41,937 nt of DNA, taken from the NCBI RefSeq assembly GCF_022829605.1, contig NZ_JAKSYD010000125.1, positions 1 through 41,937 of the forward strand, given 5' to 3'. Position 1 is the first letter of the stretch, and each line of letters starts with the position of its first letter. A program made the position numbers and the translations under genes. Below are positions 16,536 through 24,543 of this stretch, piece after piece. The notes under the pieces were generated by a model, which was not told the origin of the DNA, did not search any database, and worked only from the letters and a program-made list of their open reading frames with translations. The DNA comes from Methylobacterium sp. E-065 (GTDB lineage: Bacteria; Pseudomonadota; Alphaproteobacteria; Rhizobiales; Beijerinckiaceae).

Positions 16536-17570
16536 ATCACGGTAATGATTACGCGTTTATTATAAATAGTTCGGACAAAATTCTGTTTGGAACGGTTCGA
16601 TAGCTCCATTGGGTTTGAAGCAGTTGCGTCATTCTGGGCGTCCCGTCGATGCCAAGCCCGGTCGTCTACTGAGACCGATTGATCGCAACGAGACTTGCTC
16701 ACGAGCGGTCGCTATCGCGGCATTTCAGCGCGGCTTTATTTGCAGCAAATCATAGCCTTGTGGGGACTGCGGCAACGCCTTGATTGAGGTTTATTGAGCT
16801 CGGCTGCTCTTAGGGGGGGGTGATGGTTTGATATTTGGTATGACTGTTTACTCCGCTCAGTGGCGGCACTCTTGGTAAATTCTCTACAACACAACCCAAG
16901 CAACTAGTTTTCGAGGCGTGCATGATTGGTGGCTTTCTACTGCTTGGGCTTGGACTGAAAGGGTTCTACCTTTCAATCTACCGGTCGAGTTCGGACACAA
17001 TCGGTGCCTTAATGCAACGGCGTCCGTAGGCGAGCCGGCGGATCGCTCGGAATGTCGCTTGGAATCAGGATGACGCTCAATGAGTGCAGAGGCGTGGATT
17101 ACCCTGCATCCCCGGAGACCCAGAAGTCGTTCAGCATCGATTCCGAAGGCATTGAAACGACCGAAGGACAGGCCTTACTCAGTGGCAAGAGACAAATGTT
17201 TGAAGAGCGGAAGTAATTTACCCAAAGACAGCCTTGTTCAACCGCTTTCATTACCGTATTATCGCTTGCGCGAACGCAGGTCAGCAGTCATTACCGGATG
17301 TGGTGAAGCAATCGTGCGCATTCACTTTCGGATATCTCGAATGAACAGAATCTTCGAGCACGGTTGAAGCCTCGGCTGCGGCAAAATCCAGGGGAAGTTC
17401 CACGACCAGATGACGGAAGGCAAGCTGTCGGCGAATCGACGCATCTTCGCCTTTTTGATAAACGATCGTAAAGAAGCCTATAAGCTAAATAGAGACCGGG
17501 GATGAAGGCAGAGGTTTGCGACGCCTAGCCCAACGCTGTCTGTCGCCGGTTATTCTGCGGAGAACCGATC
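16536..17570. other. 1-kb stretch with no confident gene
   Basis: Apart from a possible 35-codon ORF (16922-17029), nothing coding is convincing; a 95-codon frame at 17080-17367 is basic, low-complexity and unlike a real protein. A run of eight or more G lies near 16813. This may be decayed island DNA plus the promoter of the efflux genes. Confidence 0.4.
16922..17029 (+). CDS. Possible 35-residue membrane peptide
   Basis: ATG at 16922, preceded by CGAGG six bases upstream, encodes a peptide beginning MIGGFLLLGLGLKGFYLSIY and ending MQRRP. Residues 1-19 form one hydrophobic helix followed by a polar tail. Such single-span peptides are often missed, but the supporting evidence is only the ribosome-binding site and the composition. 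Confidence 0.25.
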   Translation: MIGGFLLLGLGLKGFYLSIYRSSSDTIGALMQRRP

Positions 17571-18674
17571 TTGTTGAAGCCTCGAATAGATCGTTTGTTG
17601 TTGCCGCTGTCGGTGGCGCTTGGACTTTCGCTCGTTGGCTTTCAGGCGGAATCAAGCGGAGTTCGCTCTGATCCCCCACAGGTGGGACGGCCAGTTCTTG
17701 TTCAACGGGTCACTTCTGAGCTGCGCGTTCCGGAACGCAGCTTTGTCGGCACGATCCGCCCTCGTATCGAGAGCAACTTCGGGTTTCGTGTCCAAGGCAA
17801 GGTTGCTAAGCGGCTCATCAACGTCGGCGACATCGTCGAGGCCGGAACAGCCCTAGCTACCTTAGATGAGACGGACCTTGGCCTTCAGATCGAACAAGCG
17901 GACGCCGAGCTTAGTGCTTCCAAGGTTGCCTTGGTTCAGGCCGAGGCGGACCTGAAGCGGACCATTACGCTTTCCGTCCAGGGTTGGACACCTGCTTCCA
18001 TCGTCGACCGGCAACGGGCTACTACAGAAGAGGTGCGGAGCCGTACGATTCGGTTGGAGCGAGCCTTGTCGCTTGCACGAAACGCAGCGTCCTATGCGGT
18101 TCTGCGAGCCGATGGTGCTGGTGTGGTCACCGAAACCCTCATCGAGCCCGGACAGGTGATCTCACCGGGACAGGCGGCAATTCGCGTTGCATACACAGCT
18201 GAGCGTGAGGCGGTGGTCGCCATCCCTGAGGCGCTAGTATCGCTTGCCCGCACTGGCAAGGCCAGCGTGGGGCTGTGGTCGAATGCGGGTGTGACCTATG
18301 AGGCTCGCCTACGTGAGCTGGCGCCGGCCGCGGATGCCATGACTCGGACCTACCTCGCACGTTTCTCGCTGCCAGGAGCAGACGATACGGTGAAGCTTGG
18401 CATGACCGCTACTATAACCCTCGGCCAATCTGAGGGCGAACGTGTGATGCGGGTTCCTCTCTCTGCGCTTATCAACCAGGGGAGTGGGCCAGCCGTTTGG
18501 ATCGTGGAGGACGGGGGTCGTCTCTCCCTCAAGCCGGTGCGCCTCGCTGGCTACGATGCCCAGGACGCTTTGATCACATCCGGCCTTGCAGAGGGCTCGC
18601 AGGTGGTGCGATTGGGCGCACAGAAGCTCGATGCAAGCCAGCGTGTTCGCATCGTCGACTCTCTCCAGTTCTGA
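17571..18674 (+). CDS. RND efflux periplasmic adaptor (island copy)
   Basis: A 367-residue membrane-fusion protein. It has an N-terminal signal/anchor (LLLPLSVALGLSLVGF), then barrel-sandwich halves around NFGFRVQGKVAKRLINVGD and APAADAMTRTYLARF. A helical hairpin (about 105-165) and a beta-barrel ending in RVPLSALINQG complete the fold. It should join the permease downstream to an outer-membrane channel. The frame opens at TTG 17571; a second TTG codon follows at once and no ATG gives a signal peptide, so a TTG start is likely. The permease ATG follows the stop by 29 bp. Unlike the left-flank metal adaptor, this one pairs with an AcrB-like permease. No regulator or outer-membrane gene accompanies it in the island. 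Confidence 0.85.
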   Translation: MLKPRIDRLLLPLSVALGLSLVGFQAESSGVRSDPPQVGRPVLVQRVTSELRVPERSFVGTIRPRIESNFGFRVQGKVAKRLINVGDIVEAGTALATLDETDLGLQIEQADAELSASKVALVQAEADLKRTITLSVQGWTPASIVDRQRATTEEVRSRTIRLERALSLARNAASYAVLRADGAGVVTETLIEPGQVISPGQAAIRVAYTAEREAVVAIPEALVSLARTGKASVGLWSNAGVTYEARLRELAPAADAMTRTYLARFSLPGADDTVKLGMTATITLGQSEGERVMRVPLSALINQGSGPAVWIVEDGGRLSLKPVRLAGYDAQDALITSGLAEGSQVVRLGAQKLDASQRVRIVDSLQF

Positions 18675-18703
18675 CTGCGGCCCTAGGGGAAGAGACCGGC
18701 CCG

Positions 18704-21700
18704 ATGCGGCGCTTCAACCTCTCTGATTGGGCCGTGCGCCACCGCCCGGTGGTGCTGTTCCTGATTCTCGCCATCGCGGCTGCGGGAACCCTCGGATTTC
18801 TGAGGCTGGGCCGCGCTGAGGATCCGAACTTCACCATCAAGGTTGCTGTCGTCACAGCAATTTGGCCGGGTGCTACAGCCAAGGAAATGCAGGACCAGGT
18901 CGCCGATCGGATCGAGAAACGGCTACAGACGCTGCCCTGGTTTGAGAAGGTCGTGACCTACTCGAAGCCGAACTTCACGGCGATGCAGGTCACCTTTCGG
19001 GACAACACGCCGTCGGCGCAGGTCCCGACTCTGTTCTATCAGATCCGGAAGAAGCTCGACGACGTTCGCGGAGAGTTGCCGGCCGGAGTTATCGGACCCT
19101 CGGTCGATGACGAATACGGGGATGTGGATTCACTGCTATACATGCTCACCGGCGAGGGTGCGAATTACGCTCAGCTTAAGCTTGTCGCAGATGGACTACG
19201 ACAGCGCCTGTTGAAGGTCGAGGGCGTGGTCAAGGTTAACCTCTATGGGGTCCAGGACCAACGCATCTTCGTCGAGTTCAGCCATGCCAAGCTGGCTACC
19301 CTAGGCATTGCTCCGCAGGTGCTGTTCGACGCTCTGAGTCGTCAGAACGCCATAACGCCTGCTGGTATTGTAGAGACGTCGGCCCAGCGCATTCCCTTGC
19401 GGGTCACTGGTGCGCTAGACGGTGTTCAGGCCGTCGCTGAAACGCCCGTAGAAGCCAACGGGCGCATCGTTCGACTCGGTGACCTCGCTACCATCACCCG
19501 TAGCACTGTCGATCCTCCGGACAACCTCGTTCGTCAAGAGGGTCACCCAGCCCTGGGCATCGGTGTCGTGATGGCCAAGGGCTCCAACATCCAGGCTTTC
19601 GGCTCAGGGGTCGAGGCGGCCAAGGATGGCTTCATGGAAGCTGTGCCGCAAGGCTTTGTGCTCAGCCGTATCGCGAACCAGCCTCAGGTCGTGGATGAGG
19701 CGATGTTCGAGTTCGAGCGATCGTTCGTCGAAGCTCTTGTCATCGTACTCGGGGTCACCTTCCTCTCGCTGGGTTGGCGGACCGGCATCGTCGTGGCGCT
19801 CTCGGTGCCATTGGTCCTGGCTCTGACCTTCATCGTCATGCAGGCGCTCGGGATTGAGCTTCACCGGATCACGCTTGGCGCTCTCATCATCGCCCTCGGT
19901 CTTCTCGTGGATGACGCCATCATCGCCGTCGAGACGATGGTGGTGAAGATCGAGCAGGGTTGGGACCGGATGCGGGCCGCCGCCTTCGCCTGGGACTCAA
20001 CATCCCTCCCGATGCTCACCGGGACGCTGGTAACGGTTGCTGGGTTCCTGCCCGTGGGCTTCGCTAACTCGGCGGTAGGCGAGTATGCCGGCGGCATCTT
20101 TTGGGTGGTTGCGATCGCCCTCATCGCCTCCTGGTTCGTAGCGGTAATCATCACGCCTTATCTCGGCGTGCTCCTATTGCCGCGAAACCTAGTCAAGCAC
20201 GATGACGACGCTCATGGCGATGCGGTCTACGATACCCGCCTCTACCGCGGGTTGAGGCGGGTCGTAGGTTGGTGTGTCCGCTTTCGAGGAACGACGGCGC
20301 TCGCCACCTTAGGAGTGTTCGTGGCTTCCATCGTCGGCTTCGGTCACGTGCAGCAGCAATTTTTCCCTCTCTCGGAACGACCGGAGCTGTTCCTTCAGAT
20401 CCGCATGCCGCAGGGAAGTGCCATCGGTGCGACGCTGAAGGCTGTGGAAGAGGCGGAAGGGCTGATTGGCCGCGACGATCCCGATATCGACACCTACACC
20501 GCCTATGTGGGCCGTGGGAGCCCACGCTTCTGGCTGGGACTCAATCCGGAATTGCCGAACGAGGCTTTCGCAGAGATCGTCATCGTCGCCAAGGACACGG
20601 AAGCTCGTGAGCGGGTGAAAGCTCGCATCGAAAAACTTGTTGCGCAAGGCGCCTTGAGCGCAGCGCGTGTTCGCGTCGACCGCTTCAACTTCGGTCCGCC
20701 TGTCGGCTTTCCCGTACAGTTCCGCGTGGTTGGACCGGATCCAGCTAAGGTCCGGGAGATCGCCTACCGAGTCCGAGACGTCGTCCGCAGCAACGACAAG
20801 GTCGTCGAGCCGCAACTCGACTGGAACGAACTTTCGCCAACGATCCGCCTGGTGGTCAATCAGGAGAGGGCTCGGGCTCTCGGTCTCAACGTCCAGGACA
20901 TCAGCCAATCCCTGCAAACCCTCATCTCTGGAGTCACTGTCACCACGATGCGTGAGGGCATCGAGCAGGTGGGCATCGTAGCTCGTGCAACGCAGTCTGA
21001 GCGTCTGTCTCTGGGGCGCCTATCCGATCTGACGGTGGTGTCTCGCAACGGTGTAGCCGTTCCCGTGGCTCAGGTGGCCCGCTTGGAATACGTGGACGAG
21101 GAACCAATCCTCTGGCGGCGCAACCGCGATATGGCGATCACGGTGCGCACCGACGTCGTCGATGGCGTCCAGCCGCCTGACATAACCAACGCGATCTGGC
21201 CTTTGCTGAAGCCGATCCGAGACAGCTTGGGACCGGCTTATCGTCTCGAGATCGGCGGTGCTGTCGAGGAAGCCGACAAGGGCAACGCTTCGCTGTTCGC
21301 CCTCTTCCCCGTCATGGTGCTGGCGATGCTCAGCCTTCTAATGATCCAGCTTCAGAGCTTCGCCCGATTGTTCCTCGTGTTCCTGACTGCACCGCTTGGC
21401 CTGATCGGCGCTTCGTTCTCACTGAACCTGTCCGGCAAGCCATTTGGCTTCGTAGCCCTGCTCGGGCTTATCGCGCTCGCCGGTATGATCATGCGCAACG
21501 CCGTGATCCTCGTCGATCAGATCGAGACTGACCGGAAGTCGGGACGGCATACCTTGCGCGAAGCGATCGTGGAGGCGACCGTGCGGCGGGCTCGGCCCGT
21601 AGTGCTGACTGCTCTTGCCGCGGTCTTGGCGATGATCCCGCTGTCGCGGAGCGCATTCTGGGGACCGATGGCGATCACCATCATGGGTGGGTTGTTCGTA

Positions 21701-21835
21701 GCGACGTTCCTAACGCTGCTGTTCTTTCCGGCTCTCTACGCCCTCTGGTATCGGCGCCATCTCGACGAGTGTTCGAGAACGCTCAGCGATGCTGAGCCCA
21801 CCAGTAGGCCGTCTTTGTCCCTGGCCGCGGAATGA
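18704..21835 (+). CDS. AcrB-like (HAE1-type) RND efflux permease
   Basis: A 1043-residue inner-membrane drug/proton antiporter. The first helix (about 15-34) is followed by LGRAEDPNFTIKVAVV, a sequence common to this RND subgroup. TM4 contains GLLVDDAIIAVE with Asp403 and Asp404 of the proton relay, typical of hydrophobe/amphiphile exporters and unlike the metal-pump motif in the left flank. Two large periplasmic loops with porter subdomains and twelve membrane spans are apparent, and the C-terminus ends shortly after the last helix (LFFPALYALWYRRH). Substrates would be organic toxicants, but which ones cannot be read. The start at 18704 was chosen 29 bp after the adaptor stop; longer in-frame extension overlaps the adaptor. 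It appears intact. Confidence 0.92.
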   Translation: MRRFNLSDWAVRHRPVVLFLILAIAAAGTLGFLRLGRAEDPNFTIKVAVVTAIWPGATAKEMQDQVADRIEKRLQTLPWFEKVVTYSKPNFTAMQVTFRDNTPSAQVPTLFYQIRKKLDDVRGELPAGVIGPSVDDEYGDVDSLLYMLTGEGANYAQLKLVADGLRQRLLKVEGVVKVNLYGVQDQRIFVEFSHAKLATLGIAPQVLFDALSRQNAITPAGIVETSAQRIPLRVTGALDGVQAVAETPVEANGRIVRLGDLATITRSTVDPPDNLVRQEGHPALGIGVVMAKGSNIQAFGSGVEAAKDGFMEAVPQGFVLSRIANQPQVVDEAMFEFERSFVEALVIVLGVTFLSLGWRTGIVVALSVPLVLALTFIVMQALGIELHRITLGALIIALGLLVDDAIIAVETMVVKIEQGWDRMRAAAFAWDSTSLPMLTGTLVTVAGFLPVGFANSAVGEYAGGIFWVVAIALIASWFVAVIITPYLGVLLLPRNLVKHDDDAHGDAVYDTRLYRGLRRVVGWCVRFRGTTALATLGVFVASIVGFGHVQQQFFPLSERPELFLQIRMPQGSAIGATLKAVEEAEGLIGRDDPDIDTYTAYVGRGSPRFWLGLNPELPNEAFAEIVIVAKDTEARERVKARIEKLVAQGALSAARVRVDRFNFGPPVGFPVQFRVVGPDPAKVREIAYRVRDVVRSNDKVVEPQLDWNELSPTIRLVVNQERARALGLNVQDISQSLQTLISGVTVTTMREGIEQVGIVARATQSERLSLGRLSDLTVVSRNGVAVPVAQVARLEYVDEEPILWRRNRDMAITVRTDVVDGVQPPDITNAIWPLLKPIRDSLGPAYRLEIGGAVEEADKGNASLFALFPVMVLAMLSLLMIQLQSFARLFLVFLTAPLGLIGASFSLNLSGKPFGFVALLGLIALAGMIMRNAVILVDQIETDRKSGRHTLREAIVEATVRRARPVVLTALAAVLAMIPLSRSAFWGPMAITIMGGLFVATFLTLLFFPALYALWYRRHLDECSRTLSDAEPTSRPSLSLAAE

Positions 21836-21999
21836 TCCTGCTGATTGCCAGGAAGAACAGCACCATCCGTCCATATGTCGGCGGTAGCCAGTTCACATCG
21901 CAGAGTGGCAACGCAGCCCGGCGAGCCCTGATCGAGCTTTCAAGCTCGCTAAGCACGAAAAAAGGCGACACACTCAGAAAAGTGCATCGCCGCTGACAG

Positions 22000-22635
22000 C
22001 TAGATCGCGTTCTTATATTGGCTCATTTGTCGTCTGAGCTTCCCTCGCGCAAGGAATTTCTTTGCCTTTCCCGCCGTAACATATTTTCTGAAATCTTTAG
22101 CTTCCCTCATATAACGAAGGGTCTCGTTACGTAGCTCCCTGTCCTTTGCAGTTCTACCTGGAAGTGCCACAAATAGATCCGCATAAGTGGTGCACACGAT
22201 CCCGGCGGATCCGATAGTTTGTCTTCTACTCTGACCGCAGCTAGCACACATGAAGGTAGGCTGGGCATAATTCGTTTGGACTTCATAGCAGGTGACAACG
22301 TTTCCGCAAATACAACTCACCGAGTACGGCACATTATCGTATTTCTGAGCTAATCCATCACAGTAGAAATTTTTTCTGCGACTTGTTGAGTCAATTCGAT
22401 TATTGAGATAGAAGTCGCTGTCCCTCATGATAAGCTGAGAACCGGTCTTGCCACGTTGGTGTGCGATGGTCCATTTGCCACGAAATTTCTTCCATTTAAG
22501 GTAGCGAGCTGACTTTTGAAAATAACTAAGAGACAAAGTAAATGACTTTCCTAAATATGCCGATCGAGAGTCCCCACTCGTTCGGGCATTGCTTTTCGGC
22601 ATGGAATTCTCGGGGATATAAGGGAAGGCTTTCAT
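22000..22635 (-). CDS. Zinc-ribbon hypothetical protein of the AT-rich block
   Basis: A 211-residue basic protein I do not recognise as a family. It has a central zinc-ribbon-like cluster: C108-x-C110, then C130-x2-C133 in SCICGNVVTCYEV...FMCASCG. The tails are rich in Lys/Arg (KWKKFRGKW near 48-56; GKAKKFLARGKLRRQ at the C-terminus), suggesting nucleic-acid binding. ATG 22635 is taken; ATG 22602 is an alternative. Its low GC and codon choice match the PolA-palm-like gene 600 bp upstream on the same strand, so the two may have travelled together. A role in element replication or transposition is a guess from composition and neighbourhood only. Confidence 0.6.
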   Translation of the reverse strand: MKAFPYIPENSMPKSNARTSGDSRSAYLGKSFTLSLSYFQKSARYLKWKKFRGKWTIAHQRGKTGSQLIMRDSDFYLNNRIDSTSRRKNFYCDGLAQKYDNVPYSVSCICGNVVTCYEVQTNYAQPTFMCASCGQSRRQTIGSAGIVCTTYADLFVALPGRTAKDRELRNETLRYMREAKDFRKYVTAGKAKKFLARGKLRRQMSQYKNAI

Positions 22636-22976
22636 CTATTCGGATCGTCGACGACGAGTGTTCTTCGAATTCTATATGTTCATAGCTTTCTACGAATCAT
22701 CGTTCATGTCATTAAGACAGCTAGAAGTACATAATAACCCCGATCAGAGATCAGATAGCGTAACACTTCTTCGCGATACATATGTAGATGGACAGGACTA
22801 GAGCAGAGGGAGCAACCCTCCGTCTAATCAATCAGAGACGGAAGAGGAGAGCGTCTTATCCAAGGGAGGCTAGAGCCTCGGAACTATGACAAGAAGAAAG
22901 CAATGGTTAGCCTCTGGTAGGTCTAGAGAGGCCAGAGCCCATCAGGGGACACAGTCCATACCCACATAGGCCTCTC

Positions 22977-23230
22977 CCCCTATGTAATACAATGTAGATT
23001 AATTAATAGATCTTAAAAAAACAAACATTCCCTTACAGCAATAAAGTACCAGATTGCTCTAAATAAAAAAAGGACATCGACCGCCTACAAATAAATGTCT
23101 CTACAGGGACATAGAGAAATCAGCAGAGTGTCAACATTATCAGAGGGCCACCTGATAGAGCTGCTCAGGCACAGCGTCCAAGGCCATCCCAGGGGGAGGG
23201 GGCCGAAACCCCCATCCCCTATGTAATACA
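22977..23230. repeat. 15-bp exact direct repeats, 239 bp apart
   Basis: CCCCTATGTAATACA at 22977-22991 and 23216-23230, followed in both by a similar TGT-GAT context (aatgtagat versus ctgttgat). They bracket an AT-rich spacer immediately downstream of the PolA-palm-like gene. Confidence 0.7.
23198..23213. terminator. GC hairpin after the PolA-palm-like gene
   Basis: GGGGG (23198-23202), loop CCGAAA, CCCCC (23209-23213), extended by GGA/TCC partial pairing. It lies about 30 nt past the minus-strand stop codon. No T-run follows, so termination is only possible. Confidence 0.4.
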
Positions 23231-23241
23231 CTGTTGATAGA

Positions 23242-24543
23242 TTACTTTACAATCGGTCTGACGGGAACCGTCTCGGACCACTTTTCCGTCATCAGGTCCT
23301 TCACGATATCAATATGCTGTGATTGACAGATCAGTTCATCGTGAACTGGTAGGGTAACGATCCCTCGTTGCCGAGCCGCCCTGGCAACATCTGCCAGGAT
23401 CCGAGCTTCTATAGCCATGAATCGAAGTCCTGATCCAGAGTAGAAAGCTTCGCTGATGCGATGATGTTTATCAAGGATTGCTTCAAGGACTTTTACCGCA
23501 TCCTTATGGTTCGTATTACCTTTCTGTGGCCCTAGACTCCCGTTCTCCATCCAAGCGACCTGGTCTGAAACAGCCCTTCGTGCCTGATTGTTGTTCTTAC
23601 AATTGATCGCTATGTTGGTAGCGATCTTTACCAGTGATCGACCGGTTGGATCTTCGTAGCCCGGAATGGCATAACCGTCTTCCACCCCAGGATCGAGACC
23701 AGCTTCGGCATACGCCAGCCGTAGATGGGAGCACGAATAGTCCCCGGATGCCGTGTAGCTATTGTCGATCCTGACGTTCTTCCGCATGCTTTTAGGCAGC
23801 GATTGCCAGAATGGACCGAAAGCGCGGCCACCCAGTTTGAATGAGTTGTCATTGAACACGCGGTGCATAGCGACTGAGTCGGGTCGAATGAAGAAGTGGC
23901 CTCCATTCTCTCTTTGCGAGCAGATCTTGACTACACCCGTGTTCGTCCATTTCACATGTGGATCATCGACCCAGATGTGAAACTGGGAGATGTGATCATT
24001 CCACTCTCGGAGGTCGTTGCGTAGTTCGATTGTAAAATCAGTATCTACATATCCAATGAGAGTGTGTTTCTCATCTTTTAAGCGGATCAACTCGCGTGGA
24101 TGTTTGATGATAGCGGGCTCGAGTCCCGCCATTTGGATGAGGGTCGGAGTGGCGGTGAATCTCGATTGTTTGCCGTAGCCGTCTTGCGCCCAGCTCTTGC
24201 CCGCATCGATGCATATCAAGCCCAGTGAAGCAGCATACTCAGTGGCACCTTTTACTTTGAGTCTCCGGAAGTCCGGGCCGCCATATCGATCGACGCCGAT
24301 GTATTTGTTCGAGTTCAGGCTGTATGAAATCCAAGAATTTTCTGGATTTCTAAGCAGAGCTTCGCCGAGCACACACCTTAATGCGTGCTCGGAAATATTG
24401 GTCGGAAGCTGGCCTATACGAAGGTCAAAATGGAGATCGCCAAGGTATGAGTTTTCAAACAGCAGCGGTCGGTCTCGTTGCTCTTCATTATCCGAATAAT
24501 ACTTTCTGATTTTACGTGACTTATCTCTGTATTTTGCTGGCAT
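23242..24543 (-). CDS. Uncharacterised protein with family-A DNA-polymerase-like palm motifs
   Basis: The frame is 459 codons from TTG 24621; I prefer ATG 24543 (433 residues). Numbering below is from the TTG. The C-terminal 200 residues look like a shrunken PolA palm. Motif-A-like GDYSCSHLRLAYAEAG carries Asp294. An Arg/Lys helix (GRSLVKIATNIAINCKNNNQ, Arg328 and Lys332) sits at the motif-B place. A helix around 397-415 follows, and motif-C-like LPVHDELICQ has Asp428. Before motif A is GGRAFGPFWQSLPKSMRK, which I recall from other unannotated mobile-element proteins. No 5'-nuclease, 3'-5' exonuclease or full fingers domain is seen. Polymerase or primer-synthesis activity is an inference; the protein could also be a non-catalytic relic. 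Low GC matches the zinc-ribbon neighbour. Confidence 0.7.
   Translation of the reverse strand: MPAKYRDKSRKIRKYYSDNEEQRDRPLLFENSYLGDLHFDLRIGQLPTNISEHALRCVLGEALLRNPENSWISYSLNSNKYIGVDRYGGPDFRRLKVKGATEYAASLGLICIDAGKSWAQDGYGKQSRFTATPTLIQMAGLEPAIIKHPRELIRLKDEKHTLIGYVDTDFTIELRNDLREWNDHISQFHIWVDDPHVKWTNTGVVKICSQRENGGHFFIRPDSVAMHRVFNDNSFKLGGRAFGPFWQSLPKSMRKNVRIDNSYTASGDYSCSHLRLAYAEAGLDPGVEDGYAIPGYEDPTGRSLVKIATNIAINCKNNNQARRAVSDQVAWMENGSLGPQKGNTNHKDAVKVLEAILDKHHRISEAFYSGSGLRFMAIEARILADVARAARQRGIVTLPVHDELICQSQHIDIVKDLMTEKWSETVPVRPIVK

Larger units (their letters stand above)
22636..23241. other. AT-rich 600-bp spacer with repeats and hairpins
   Basis: No gene is supported. It contains direct 15-bp repeats (22977, 23216), a GAGGG-agcaa-CCCTC hairpin (22806-22820), A-tracts around 23016 and 23068, and GC-rich hairpins near the end of the PolA-palm-like gene. 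Such a mosaic could be a replication or control region, but that is speculation. Confidence 0.45.

Noticed and set aside
17080..17367. A 95-codon plus-strand ORF in the empty region before the efflux adaptor
   Set aside because: Basic, low-complexity, no ribosome-binding site and no recognisable motif.
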